DNA from: Dasypus novemcinctus
Lineage: Eukaryota > Chordata > Mammalia > Cingulata > Dasypodidae
DNA length: 64,000 nucleotides
Reading direction: 5' to 3'
Assembly (NCBI RefSeq): GCF_030445035.2
Contig: NC_080683.1
Coordinates: 21,727,528 to 21,791,527 of the forward strand
Shown here: piece by piece, positions 1 to 12,479 of the stretch
How the letters are laid out: each line of letters opens with the position of its first letter
Numbering within the stretch: the stretch's first letter is position 1
Notes under the pieces: model-generated
The model's database searches: none
Seen by the model: the letters and a program-made list of their open reading frames with translations, nothing else
What the model was told of the DNA's origin: nothing
Made by a program: the position numbers and the translations under genes

Positions 1-1895
1 TAGCCTTGACAGATCCTGATTCTCAGTACTACCTACTTGAGTGCTTTATTTCTAAATAAAACTTATCTTTACCACTTCAAATGGATTTGCTTCTATTCAT
101 CACATTTTGGTTTCAACTTTGATTCCTCTCTTTCCTCCCAAACTAAACCTCATTAAATATCTTTTATTGGTCTATATGATGCCTTTCACATTCATTTAAC
201 ATTACCCCTAATGCTATACTGGTCCATAATTTCAGTAACATACCCTTAGGATTTTGTAATAGTCTTCTAAATTACCCATGCCTCCGATCTACAATCAACT
301 CCCCAGGAGTTTCCAAACCATTCCATATAGAGTTGTCATATTGTCTTAAAAGGTTAGAATGTTGGGTTACAACCTTACTTGTAGTAGCATCTTACAAGTA
401 TCCTTTATGAATATGGAATCTGAATTTCTTATAATTTATGGCCCTCTATTATTTACCCCCAATTTACCTTTCCAACTTTATCTTCTACTGCTCCATTTTT
501 CAAAGGCTTTCCTTCATCTAAACTGATTTTCTCATTGGTACCAAGCACACCACACTTATTCTTATCTTTGCTCATGCCCTTTTTTCCTATCTCTACTTAT
601 CAAAGACTCTTTCTTCTTTCCAGGTTTTGTTTATAGGTCTCCTGAAAACTGACTCATGACATTCATGTGGGAAATTTTAAGGAATATGTGTATTTTTAAA
701 TGAAGATCAATTAAGGTAAGTTAATATTTTTCATTTCAAGTTAGATCATGTTTACTTCCAGATTCAATAGGAACCATGTTGCATTGTTCATTGACTCTAT
801 AGACTAGAGTCTAATATCTTGCTTAAAAGTAGATATTCAGAAGTTTCTTTTTTTTTTGACAGAATTGACATAAGTCTCTGTCTTGCTAAGGAAGATAATA
901 ACTAATTTGTACAATGACCCAGAAACTTTGTATGCGTGTTGTCATTAGGAAGAGCCAAGAAAGATGCCCTTAATATATTATTCCTCAGCTTTCTAAGGTG
1001 AGAAAAATAATTCCACATCCCTAAAAATGATAGTGTGAAGCAAAAAGAGTAGGAGGAATAATTTATTTAATTCAACTGCTTGACCAATCCATTGCCTTGG
1101 GAATCAATTTTTATAGATGACCTTCATGAAACAAGATTCCTGAACAGTCTTCAATACCCAGTTGGATTATAGTAATGTATAAACCCAATTTGTAGATGTC
1201 CTGAAAGGAAGAAAGAGCATTCCTTTGTAGCCATTTGAATTACTTCATCAATTGGCTTTCACGATAAAGTAATAATAATCTTTTCCAGGTATATAAATAA
1301 ATATTTATTATGCCTTTTTTCCTTGCCTCACTTTTCAGAATAGAGAATCTCGAATTGGGGGAGCGCAGACTTTTGCCTTCTTAGAAGTTTTATGGAGGCC
1401 CCTGAAGCTTACTTTGGATAAATAAATATTTTCTTAGTCATTGGTATATCTACAAAGATATCAGATATTCCTTCCAGTACTCTGTGTTCATGAAGAATTG
1501 AGGTTTCTCAATGGGAATCTCTCACTTTAAGAAGAAAGAAATTAGAAAGATTCAAACTTGGTCTAAAAATAGTGGACCAGTGTCCATTATTGCAGGGTTA
1601 GTGATGATTACAGTCATTTCTCTGTAACACATTCAAAGGTGATATATATTTTTAGGTTATATTTTTAAGAAAAACACAAGATGGGTAAAGAACAAATTTC
1701 TCCTTCTTAGAATAACTATTATCAGGAAATTAGAACATGAAATAGATCAGGTCTAGCATCTAATTCAGTAACTGCCTTTAATGGATTGTTTCCTTATCCC
1801 TTTATTCCCAAGAGAGTAGGTTGATCATTTGTGGATCAAGGATACCTTTGGGAATCCGCTAGAAACCAGGGGTCTTCTATCCAGGAAATGGTAAG
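1..1895. other. Non-coding stretch with L2-like segment
   Basis: No gene is visible. About 225-640 has the C/T-rich, codon-free texture and phrases of the plus-strand 3' half of an old L2 LINE (short pyrimidine-rich runs like 'ctccatttttcaaaggctttcc'-type wording, ending in a Leu/Pro/Ser-rich reading). The rest, 640-1895, shows nothing I can assign. The L2 call is by general resemblance only. Confidence 0.4.
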
Positions 1896-2330
1896 AGTAT
1901 TAGTTTGCCAGCATGGCTGTGGCAAATACCACACAATGCATGGCTTAAACAATGGAAATTTATTATCTCACAGTTTTGGAGCCTGAAATCCAACATGAAG
2001 GTATTGGCTAGGCTTGCTTTCTCCTGGAGGCTGTAGTGTTCCAGGAATCCTTTGGCAATCTTACCTAACATGGCAACTTTTCTCTCTCCTTGTGTCTGCT
2101 CCTCTGATATTTGCTGACTTGTGGTTTCTGCTGACTTCAAGCTTCTACTGACTTCAGGCTTCTACTTCTGTTCCAATTTCCTTTGCTTATACATGGAGTT
2201 AAGACCCACCCTGATTCTGTTCTCCACACCTTAGCTAACAATAGCATCTTCAAAGCTGCTATTCATGTCCACAGAAACCTGGATTAAGACTTGAACACAT
2301 CTCCTATGGGGGACATAATCACTTCCTGAC
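1896..2330 (-). repeat. Solo MLT1-type (MaLR) LTR, diverged
   Basis: Read on the plus strand it begins near GTATTAGTTTGCCAGC and continues with the 'taccacacaatgcatggctt' block and the 'aaatttattatctcacagtt' block. These are the reverse complement of the 3' end of MLT1-like LTRs (polyadenylation signal AATAAA on the minus strand at 1959-1964, then TAATAC near the terminus). The distal end (about 2330) is fuzzy and I found no clear target-site duplication, as expected for an old mammalian insertion. No internal MaLR sequence follows. Confidence 0.65.
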
Positions 2331-3225
2331 AATATGCTTTTTTATATATACAATTTACCTGTAATTTCGGGAGGTTACTGGAATTAACTCAAAGGTACAG
2401 TCTCCTCTGATCTTTTTTTATTAATAATTCTGTCATTCCATGATTGTTGGCAACATTTCCAGTCTATCCATGATGGCAGGAGTCCTTTTGCTAACAAAAT
2501 AATTAGAATATAGAACCATTCAATATTTCTCTAAAAAGAGCAATTAAACCCCCAAAAATTATAATCTGTATAATTTTAATCTGTATTATCTACTACTCTC
2601 CCCCACTATATTCAGTGATTTACCAACTATTACAGTTTCAATGGTAACCAGAAATAATGGAACAAAACAAGTAAGAGACTTTACAGACATTGCAAAATCA
2701 GAAAAACAAAATGCATTATAATACAGGATAAGAATATTAAGGTCATGTTTTCCTGCAAAGTAATGAGATTTGATGTATACTCATTTAGGTAATTCAGCAA
2801 CAACAAACACACACTAACCCACCAGGCAGTATGAAAGCAAGTGTTACAGTTGAAGGTCAGGGAAAAATAGATCATATTACCAGAGTTAAGTATCTATTTC
2901 TTTTGAATAAATACTAGATGTTCCTGATGTTTTGGAAGATAAAATAAATAACAGGAAGATAGAATCATCACTAATGCTGACAATAAAGGATTGTAAAAAG
3001 GATATAAAAATGCAAATGCAAACTATCCAGTGGAAGATGGCTTATTATTATAGAGACAAATCCTAGTGCCAGTGAGTCATATTTTATACAAAATGCATTA
3101 TAAAATGGTAACAAACTAGATCTGTAATTTTTATTAGAAATAGGATTAAAGGCAGCAAACATGAGCAAAGGAAGACATACTAATGAGTTTTTTAAATTTT
3201 GATTAAAATGGGAAATGAGTAAAAA
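2331..3225. other. Non-coding, nothing recognised
   Basis: AT-rich sequence without long open frames, repeat hallmarks or RNA genes that I can support. Confidence 0.4.
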
Positions 3226-4187
3226 TGCAATACAAGAAGCTCTGTAAAAGTGACAGAAGAGGCATGTGTAGAAAGGTCATATCTGAGTCCAACTTTATCA
3301 CACTTAGAGCACAAATTCCAAAATAGGGTCCACTGACAAGGCACTGAACTCCAGAGCCATCTTCCATGACCATAGAACATGTGTGTCTCCATAGCCTTCA
3401 GAAGCACCAGTACCTGGGTTGGCGCTGGGGTTGGTGTATACTCAGGAGACTTGAATCTCTGGCCTGGACATGTGCCAGTGGGCCCTGAGCCTCAGCAGAG
3501 TTGTAACTTCTACTCACCAGTTCATTGGACTTACCCAGGTCTGCTAACAGGGAGGTGAAGATGGTCCACCACCGCACCAGGGAACTGAGAGTACCTACAA
3601 CTGCAAGTAGGAGAATCACATCCATCAGCCATGTGGGATCTGTGATCCCTCTCAATTTAGAGGTGGAATGGACATCAACATTGCAGGGTCCACAGGATGG
3701 AGGAATAAAATATGGATTAGAGTGGACTTACTGGTATTCTACCATAGAACTATTGTGACTCTAGCAATGGAAGAAATTGTATCATTGATGTGGAGACAGT
3801 GGCCATAGTAGCTGCTGAGGGCAGGGAGCGGGAAGAAGAAATGTGATGTGGGGACATTTTCTGGACTTGGAGTTGTCCTAAATGATATTGCAGGGACAGA
3901 TGCTGAACATTATATATCCTGCCATAACCCACTGAATGGACTGGGGGAGAATATAAAATACAATGTAAACTATAATCCATACAGTGCAACGGTGCTCCGA
4001 AATGTATACAACAAAAGCAATGAATGTGCCACAATGATGAAAGAGGTTGATGATATGGGAGGAGTGGGGGGGTTGGGGTGTGGGGTATAAGGGAACCAGT
4101 TTTATTTTTAATGTAACATTTTTTATGATGTATATTTCTTTTTAAAAATACAATTAAATTTTTTTTAAATAAAATAAAGGGTAATAC
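3226..4187 (+). mobile_element. LINE 3'-end repeat, copy 1 (probable young L1 3' UTR)
   Basis: This block is homologous to 44690-45500 over almost its whole length, and its last ~130 bp are also homologous to 25480-25551 plus 25936-26008. It ends with a G-rich stretch near 4060-4085, then a T-rich segment and an A-rich tail around 4145-4187. The 25.5-kb copy is 5'-truncated, A-tailed and flanked by a direct duplication, which shows the family moves by target-primed reverse transcription. That makes an L1 3' untranslated region the best reading. There is no convincing protein: the minus-strand frames at 3398-3655 and 44691-44966 are alike only because the DNA is alike. A segment about 115 bp long (3368-3483) is absent from copy 2. 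The 5' boundary is approximate. Confidence 0.6.
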
Positions 4188-5164
4188 CATACAGAGGCAG
4201 GAAAATGTCATACATCAAAGATACCAATAGACACAAATAGGGAGCTTATAGCTTCAATTACAAATAATTTCGCTTTTTGTCAGACACATAAACTTGGGAA
4301 TAAAGAAAACTTAGAAATAAAAAAAAAAAAAAAAAGAAAGGCAATGACTGAAAATGTTGTCAATCCCTCAGCATTCGTTATAAATATTTTCTTGGTGAAA
4401 CACCCAGTGAAGAGAGAATGAACGTATCCTTTACTGGATGAGTAAAGATTGGGAAATTTAATTAAAAGTGCTAAAGTTCTGGATATCTGATAGAAGCACC
4501 TTTAAATATGTCTTTAAAATGTAAAAACATCCACTATTAAAAATTCAACATGACTGAATAAATAAAAGGAAGGAAGGAGAGTTTGCTTAAAATGTACCTT
4601 GTCTTCAAGATTGTGCCAGGGGTATTCTGCCTAATTTGTTCACCGCTTTCCCCATGCCGAGCATAAGGCTGGGCTTTAGTGCGTGCTTAGTAATCCAGTA
4701 AATGAATGCATAACCAAAAGGAACTACAAATATGAGGACTTTTGTCCATGTTCAAGGGGCTTGTAGTCTGAAAACACAGCACTTCACACACTGCTAAATT
4801 CATTTGCAGTTACTCATTCCCATCACTGACATCTTCCAATGCTACAGGCTTATTTTTGTGAATCACAACTATCTGTGGTTCAGTTTTGGTTATTCAGTTT
4901 TAAGTTGATTATATTTTGTATTCAAATCTTTCATTGTGTGTAAATGCATACATATTACATAATTATTGGTGAAAAATATTCATGATTAAACGGTCTTGCT
5001 TCATGGATGCTCTTTTTATCACGTGGTATTGGGCGGATATCTACTCTTGCTTCTGGAACCCACATTCCAGGAAGAACCAGCACCAAACTCAGGAAAACAG
5101 TTATCTGTAATATTTTGATCAATTACTAGTTTTCTGAAAACTGTTTCAACATTCAGTGATGTAT
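4188..5164. other. Non-coding, nothing recognised
   Basis: AT-rich sequence with a poly-A run near 4320-4335. No repeat hallmark or gene supported. Confidence 0.4.
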
Positions 5165-5360
5165 AAATTTACACTGACAGAGATGCTTTGTTAGAACTCT
5201 GCCCCAAAATAGAACTACTTAAGTGATTCTGATACCCTCCTCCTATACTGAAAAATCACTGGAAATTTACACTGACAGAGATGCTTTGTTAGAACTCTGC
5301 CCCAAAATAGAACTACTTAAGTGATTCTGATACCCTCCTCCTATACTGAAAAATCACTGG
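5165..5360. repeat. Perfect 98-bp direct tandem duplication
   Basis: Positions 5165-5262 and 5263-5360 are identical and directly adjacent, each beginning AAATTTACACTGACAG and ending AAAAATCACTGG. No mismatch is visible over 98 bp, so the duplication is either very recent or an assembly artefact. It lies in otherwise unique-looking DNA. Confidence 0.97.
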
Positions 5361-6520
5361 TTTACATAAAGTCTAAGTCCCCTTCCATGAAATCTGGATT
5401 AAGAAGGCAGATTTTTCTGAAACTGAGTTTAACATGTTTTACTTAAAAAGAAGATTATAACGGCTCCCCAAATTGAGGACTTCCTAGATCAATAAAATGC
5501 CAAATAGGAAAAAAAAAAGTAATCTTTATATTATATTCAAAACACCTGCAAGAGCATTTAAGTATCCTTTGCCAGAATAAGCCTAGTCTCACAGTTTATT
5601 AGGCACAGATTTAGAGACAACTGGATGATGCAATTATTTCTAATGTAATTCTGAGGATCAGGTCAAGGAAGGGAACAGGCACTAAAACTCTACCTCTTCA
5701 TATCAATACATAGCACATTAACTGTGCTGTCAACTCTCAGCCACAATACCCCTTGGGTTCTTGATCATTTTCTTTTCTTGATTATTTGCTTATGCTGACA
5801 TATCTTCTGGAACAAGGCAAACTGAAAGGGGACAGTAAAAAAAACAAAAAAAGCAAAGTGGAAACACATTGAATTCAACAAAATTTTTACTTATGCCCCT
5901 AAGTGTTAATGTTTAACATTTATATGTTCTAAATACTATTCTATACTTTCAGGAAAAAAGGAAAAGGAAATGCTTATATAACTTATTTCTCAGCTCAAAC
6001 CAGTTTGAAGGTTCAAAAGTGTCACAATAACAATGATAAAATGAAATTCACAGGTTTCAGTGCCCAGTTAGGGGAACTTTAGCAAGACTGACATTGGATG
6101 GATCTGATTTGAGAGGTCTCCAGAATCTGTCTCCCAGGTGATCACAGGCCTCCTGGTTACCCCTGGCATCTACCATTTTTCATTTCTGGCTCCTGATGTC
6201 AACTATGGAAAACTGATCAATGACCTAGATTGTTCTCACAATTCATTTTCCTTCTGCAATTCAAGATATGGCCTGCTATTCCTCCCATTCGGCATCTTCA
6301 TTTACTCCTTTGAGGCAGGTAAAATACCATTCACCTCTACTTATATAAGCAGCTTATTCCCTAGACCACTCGGATCTTATAAATATTGTAGAAATGTGGC
6401 TCTTTTTGGTTTTTGCTGGAGACTCCTCCCCTGATGACTCAGGAATAAATGAGGGAGTGTTGGATGGGTAATTAATCTGAGGGGTATACAATATCCTATG
6501 ATGAACACATGTCCTCCCAC
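5361..6520. other. Non-coding, nothing recognised
   Basis: No recognisable gene or repeat. A 98-codon open frame at 6138-6434 has no recognisable domain and I treat it as chance. The stretch 6330-6450 has a TATA-like TTATATAAG and a later AATAAA, which might be an undescribed LTR end but is not enough to call. Confidence 0.35.
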
Positions 6521-6524
6521 CACC

Positions 6525-6772
6525 ATATGGGAAATATTTAGTTGTATATATGGCAATAGAATATTTTTTTATAATCCATGAAACTGCAATACAAGTGAAC
6601 CCTAAGTTAAACAAGTTAAACCATGTACTATAGTTAATAGTACAATTATAAAAATACGCTTTTGTTAATTGTAACACATGTTCCACACCATTAGTAAGAG
6701 TAAATAATAAGGAGGTATATGTATTTTATGCATGATTTTTCTGTAAACCCACAACTTCCCTAATGTAAAAAC
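6525..6772 (+). mobile_element. Xenarthran-type L1 3'-end fragment
   Basis: It shares with 11950-12215, 13375-13652 and 43300-43577 the series 'actatagttaatagtacaat', 'tgtaacacatgttccacacc', 'tattttatgcatgatttttc' and 'aaacccacaacttccctaat'. The order and orientation are those of an L1 3' untranslated region on the plus strand. It is 5'-truncated; the 5' boundary is approximate. Confidence 0.65.
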
Positions 6773-8741
6773 ACATACACACATATTCTTCTCTTGGCTA
6801 ACAGCCTATAGTTCTGGGCCACATTTAGGAGTTTGCACGCCAGAAACTACAGAAGAAATTTCTTCACAGAATTCTCATACCCTCAAAAATAAAATGACTG
6901 AGGTTCTACCATTTGAAAGCTTTTCATACATTCCTGGACATATCCATATTTACAGTGTGTGAAGAACTGATGACTTACTTGAATTACTTCAATATATTTG
7001 TTTCAATATATTTACCCCTTTATATATGCAGGCAACATGGAAATAACATATAAATGAGTACAACATCTAGCACTCTTCTAGATCCTTAGGAAATACAATT
7101 CACATAGTCACAATATAATCCAAACCGCATTAATAAACTAAACTAGGAATAGAGTAAAAATGGAGTTTTGATCCCACTCCAACTACTGATCTTCCACACA
7201 TAAACAACAAAATAAAATCATATACACTTACTATAAAGCAATGCAATAGGCCCAATTTCTATGAAAAGAAACCTTTTAATTTCTGAGAAAAATTAATTTG
7301 GATAGAATTCAGATACCTGCAAACTTTGGGATAACCAATCCATCAATTTACCAAAATTCCCATGCTTGTGTAAAATGAGGTGATTATCGGGCCAGACGCT
7401 GTTATGGAAGGGCCAGAAAATATCCTTTATTGCCAGACAACAAGGAATTAGAAAACACTGATATCATTCAGAAATGTATGATGGGTAACATCTAGTTGTG
7501 TTATTTTTGTAGCAGAACAGAAACTTGGATCTATTATTGGAGATCATAAATATAAAGAAATCACAAAATTCTGTAAGTAACATGTTTACAAAAAGGAAAA
7601 CAAAACACATTTGTAAGCATATGATCAGATTTCTCTCTACCTTTAAATGTCCGTGATTATAATAAGAACTTGTTTTCATCTATAGGATAAAGAAAATAAA
7701 ATTTCTAGAATCAAAATATTTCATAATAATTATAGCTTGGAAGATCTCCCTTCTCTTCCTTCCTTCAATATCTCTTCCCTTCCTCCCTCCTTTTTCTTTC
7801 TTTCAATCTGTCTTTTAATCTTCCTTGGTGCCTCCCATTTACCCTCCCTCCACACCTTCCTTCTTTTCTTCTTTTCCATTTTGCCTGTCCTGTTCCAGAA
7901 AGAACACATTAAAGATTATGCAAAAGAGAACAAAATTGCATAACTGAAAACGAACCCATAAAAGAAAGAAAAAAGAGATTTGGATTTGCGGCTCTGGGTA
8001 AGAAAGACTAAGCCACTCTTTCATTTCTACTGGATGCAGTTATAAAACTTAGAAAGTTTGGAGCAGCTATGTGAACACTCTGGAAAGTAACTAGTGACAA
8101 GTGAGTTGTGGGAGAGGAGTAGAAATCTAAAACCTCTGTCCAGATGTGAGTTTATGATTTAGTTTTATTTTTTCTACTCTAGTATATGGATGTCTCAACT
8201 CAACACATCCTAAACTTAGAAAGTGGGCATCAGTGTCTACAGAAAGAGCTCAAATAGCAGCACTTCAGTTGTGACTTGAGGGAAAGAGGTCTCACACTCT
8301 TAGTGGCAGGAATCTCCCATTTGATCTTCTTTTCATCATTCTCCAGTGCCTAAGTTCTCAAGTAATCTTTGGGCAGTGACATCAGAGGCAGCAGCAGCTG
8401 GAGGATATACAGGAGACTAAAACATTGTTGGTGGAGGACTGTCCTCTCAGCTCTTAGCAACTATTGCCCCACAAGGGTGGGATATAATCACTTTGCTTTA
8501 TCTCTTTCCTCCCACCACCTGACAATGAGAATTGAACTAAAGGATGCATCATTGCCCACATTCCAGACTGGCCACCAGTAGCTCACACACAAGACAGCTA
8601 TGAATAGCACGGCAGGGGCTATGGAAACAGAACTTATATTAAAACCGCAACCCACAAAAAGTTGGTTATAACTTGTAGCCCATACCCAGTCAGACTGATT
8701 GCCTGCCATCACAAAAATGTCAAAATTCTCCACAGCCTTTA
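6773..8741. other. Non-coding, with a pyrimidine-rich tract
   Basis: Nothing coding is recognised. About 7740-7880 is a dense CT tract (CCTTCC/CTTCCT repeats) that gives chance open frames on both strands. The rest looks unique. Confidence 0.4.
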
Positions 8742-9230
8742 AAAAAAGACTCAGACCTCTTTTCCGTGTTCGCTTCCAAGATGACAAAAAGAAAAGAAAG
8801 AACAACAGTCGTGCCAAAAAGGGCCGCGGCCACGTGCAGCCTATTCCCTGCACGAGCTGCGCCCGCTGCGCGCCCAAGGATAAGGCCATTAAGAAGTTCG
8901 TCATTCGAAATATAGCAGAGGCCGCAGCCGTCAGGGATATTTCCGAAGCAAGTGTCTTTGATGCCTACGTGCTTTCTAAGCTGTGTGTGCAACTACATTA
9001 CTGCGTGAGTTGTGCCATTCACAGCAAAGTGGTCAGAAACCGGTATCGTCAAGCCCGGAAGGACCGAACACTCCCACCCCGATTTAGACCAGCGGGTGCT
9101 GCTCCACAACCTCCGCCTACGCGTATGTAAGGAGCTGAGTCCTTAAAGATGGAAGAAATACTACTTGCTGGGAGAAAAAACACAATAAAATGGAAAATTT
9201 AACTTTATAAAAAAAATAAAGAAGACACAG
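8742..9230 (+). pseudogene. RPS26: Processed retrocopy of ribosomal protein S26
   Basis: The parent gene makes ribosomal protein eS26 of the small ribosomal subunit. This is an intronless copy: a short 5' leader ending TTCCAAG, the coding region from the ancestral ATG at 8781 to TAA at 9128-9130, a 3' untranslated region with AATAAA at 9184-9189, and an A-rich tail. The reading [20 protein letters not shown] and later motifs [19 protein letters not shown] and [15 protein letters not shown] match eS26, including the paired cysteines. The copy is flanked by near-matching 13-bp repeats (8742-8754 and 9218-9230, 11 of 13 identical), the mark of LINE-driven retroposition. Two extra A bases just after the ancestral ATG put that start out of frame. 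The remaining ~114 codons are open and could only be read from an upstream in-frame ATG at 8699, giving a 143-residue frame with an unrelated N-terminus. Substitutions cluster in the C-terminus (for example APQPPPTRM). No promoter is evident, so I call it a pseudogene. Confidence 0.95.
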
Positions 9231-10600
9231 AGCCTTCTAGGACAATATGCATAATGTCTATGATACAATCTAATATGATTCAGCATATGAAAAACCAGAA
9301 AAATCTCAAGTCGTGTTGAGAAGCAATAGATGCCAAGGCGTAGATAACATAGACACTGGCATCACCTGGAATGATAAGGTGAAAAATACTTAAAAGCAGC
9401 TATTATTAAATATTTCAAAAATAAATGTGAACATTCTTTAAAAGAATGAAAAGATAGTCTCAACAAAGAAAAATGAAGGCATAAAGAACAAAATGGAAAT
9501 TTTAGAACTGATAATTACAATAATCAAAATTTTAAAACTGCCTGTATGGGCTCGAAAGCATAATGCAAATGAAAGAGTTAGTGAATTTGAAAAGAGGTCA
9601 ATAAAAATTATATCATCTTAACAAAAGAGAAGAAAGATTTAGAAAAAATGAATAGTGTTCTATTGACCTATTGGACAATACCAAAAGGTATAACATTTGA
9701 ATCTTCAGAGTCCATGAGGGAAGATATAAAATAGTGTTGTAGAGAGCAGTCACACAGGTCAATCTGCAAATAGTGGGAAATGTATTTTCTTTTCTTTTTT
9801 TAATTTTTTATTGTTGTTAGCTCCTGCCATTCAAGGAAAGCTCTGTCATACTACTAGCTGGATACAAGCTTAAGGAGCAGATGCCTCAGAGTCTAAATTC
9901 CAGAGATAACCCATTAAAATAAAAAAATGCCCAGATTTCAACAAAAGATAAGAAAACATATAAAGGAAAAGGAAGTGATGGCCCAGTCGAAGGAAAAGAG
10001 TAAGGCATTACAAAAAAGGAGTATAGACCTGGGACATTTCAGATAGACTTTTTTTTTTTTTAATGGTCCTAAATATGCTCAAATAGCTAAGGAAAACATG
10101 GACAAAGAACTAAAGGAAATCAAGGGAAATGATAGATGAACACAAAGAGAATATTAATCAAGAATGAAAATTATGAAAAGGAACTAAATAGAGCTGGAGA
10201 AGACAGTAACAGAAATGTAAAATCCCCTAGAGGGGTTTAACAGCAGATTGGACCTGGCAGAGGAAAGAATTTGTGAAGTTGAAGATAAGGCAATTGAAAT
10301 AATCCAGTCTTAGGAACAGAAGTAAGAAAGAATGTAGAAAAGTTAATGGTGCTTGAGGAACCTTTCAGACACCATCAAGAGTACCAATACACACATTGTG
10401 GGAGTCCCAAAAGTAGAAGAAAGAAAGGAGCAGAGAGAATTTTTTCACAATAAAAAGTGAAAAAAATGCTGAAAAAATATTTGAAGAAATAATGGCTGAT
10501 AACTTCCCAAATTTAATGAGACATAAACTCACATATTGAAGAAGCTCAGGAACTCCCATACAAAGTCCATTGTATGTCTAAAACTGCAACAAATAAACAG
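9231..10600 (+). mobile_element. Old L1 5'/ORF1-region fragments
   Basis: Sequence such as 'cagagataacccattaaaat' (9901-), 'tttcaacaaaagataagaaa' (9936-), 'atttgaagaaataatggctg' (10480-) and 'cacattgtgggagtccc' (10392-) matches the 5' and ORF1 part of old mammalian L1 elements. All frames are heavily interrupted by stops. Several pieces are probably present rather than one colinear copy. A T-rich patch at 9785-9815 and a T run at 10049-10060 may mark small later insertions. Confidence 0.6.
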
Positions 10601-11402
10601 GAACTATTTTTAATTACCATTTATGATAGTTCCAAAAATGAAATATGTAGGCATAAATCCAATAAAATATGTGCACATATATATGCTGAAAATTATAAAA
10701 CACTGATGAAAAAATTAAAGATGACCTAAATAATAGGACATCTATGTGAATCTGTGTTCATGAATTGGAAAACTCCACACAGTTAAAAATGTCAATTCTC
10801 TGCAAATCTATAGACTTAATGTAAACTGAAAAATAATAGATATAGACCCAGTAAGCTCAGACATGAAACTAAAAGGCATACTATCATGACCTAAAAATTT
10901 TCTAGAGGAAAAACTTTATTTATATTTAGAATAATAAAATTTCAGGAATATGTACTATAATTTTGAGCAGGAAGAACTAAAAGGGGACTACATCATTTGA
11001 AGCCATGATTTTAAAAAAAAATTTGTAAATTGTACATGGAGATGCTAATGATAAAAAATCTGAAATCATGAAGTATAATATTGGTGGCCCCACAAAACAC
11101 AGGCAAATGTTTTACAGTTGGGTTGATAGAACTTATTCACCAAAATAAGAAAAAATGAAAAGGTATCCATCATTGTTTATACACATAAATATGAAAGTTA
11201 TAACATCAAGCTTATAGAATATAAGAAAATATCTGATTTTGGCTTATCGAAAAACTATTAAAACAGGACAAGAAAGACATACACAATAAATTACAACAAG
11301 TGTACCACACTAATGCAAGATGTTAATAATAGGATGGTATATGGGACTTCTGTATTTTCTGCATTATTTTTCTGTAAACCTACAACTTCTCTAATAAAAA
11401 AA
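10601..11402 (+). mobile_element. L1 ORF2 remnant joined to an L1 3' end
   Basis: 10640-10810 reads like L1 ORF2 DNA (the 'tgtgttcatgaattggaaaa' region, near the 3' end of ORF2). 11290-11402 carries the xenarthran L1 3'-end phrases 'accacactaatgcaagatgt', 'gtattttctgcattattttt' and 'acctacaacttctctaat', ending in an A-rich tail. The reading frame is destroyed. The stretch between probably spans a large internal deletion. Confidence 0.6.
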
Positions 11403-11639
11403 TTAAAGTCAAACAGTATAAGGTAAAAGATTGATAGGCTAAAGAATATCTGACTAGTATTTTACTTCAGGTGTACACATAAACATAAGTAAACATATTG
11501 ATACCAGACTTGGAGAATATATTTAACAATGTTTAATACTGTTAAGGAATTAATACACAGATCATATAGAGAATCCCCACCCATAAAAATCCAAAATAAG
11601 GAATTCAATCTTTCATAAAATGCATAAAGGGCCTTTTTT

Positions 11640-12215
11640 TTTTTTTACTATAGTAGACAATAGGGGTCGTTGATTACAGCAGTCTTGTTGCTAGTAAAAC
11701 AAGAAAATCTGAACAACAGCAACAAAAATTTGTTTGAAAGGACTGAAGCAACTACAAAGGCATCAAACACTTGAGAGACAACAACACATACAAGGTTACC
11801 AGGGAACAGGGTAGGGATAGGGAATGGGAAGTTAAGGCTTAAAATGTACAGAGTTCCTATTTGGAATGATAGAAATGTTTTGGAAATATATGGTGGTGGT
11901 GATAACATTGTGAATGTAATTAACAGCTCTGAAATATGTATCTGAATGTGATTAAAAGGGAAAATCGATTTTATATATATACGGTAATAGAATAATTTTT
12001 TTAAAAATCCATGAAACTATACTATATTACATAGTAAACCCTAAGTTAAACCATGGAATAGAGTTAATAGTACAATTATAAAAATGTGCTTTCATCAATT
12101 GTACTGTTCCACACCAATGCATGGTATTAATAATAATAGGGTGGTATATGGGAATTATGTATTTTATGCATGATTGTTCTGTAAACACAAAACTTCTTTA
12201 ATAAAGAAAATAAAA
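11640..12215 (+). mobile_element. L1 3' untranslated region
   Basis: 11800-11960 carries the conserved L1 3' untranslated phrases 'gggatagggaatgggaagtt', 'aatgttttggaaatatatgg' and 'ggtgataacattgtgaatgt'. It is followed by the xenarthran-type continuation ('actatattacatagtaaacc', 'gggtggtatatgggaattat', 'aacacaaaacttctttaata') and an A-rich end near 12212. The region before 11790 is less certain. No coding capacity. Confidence 0.65.
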
Positions 12216-12479
12216 ACATACAAGGGAGGCCAATAGAAGTGAGTTCTATACTTGGCTCTGCTTTTGTACTCAAGATATTTGACAATCCTGAATCAGCAGT
12301 TGAGAAGATGAGATGCAGAATAGATGTTTCAGCAGACAAAAGTTATAGTTCCTGGCCTGAAAGAACTCTGGTAAAGTCCCCAGACTTTCAGTTGAGATCT
12401 CCAAACAGCTACATTATAGAAACCAAAATAGACAAGCTCCCACAGAGGTTTCAGCCAACTCTCAAGACAATCCATTCCA

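Noticed and set aside
3398..3655. Minus-strand frame with a hydrophobic segment, similar to 44691-44966
   Set aside because: The similarity is that of two copies of one repeat. The frames start and end differently and show no known domain.
3750..4211. 153-codon minus-strand frame
   Set aside because: It lies wholly within the LINE 3'-end repeat, reads against its direction and has low-complexity content.
5165..5360. CRISPR-like or satellite repeat
   Set aside because: Only two units, no spacers, and a mammalian context. It is a single tandem duplication.
7740..7880. Possible coding or regulatory element in CT-rich tract
   Set aside because: Simple pyrimidine-rich sequence. The frames on both strands are compositional.
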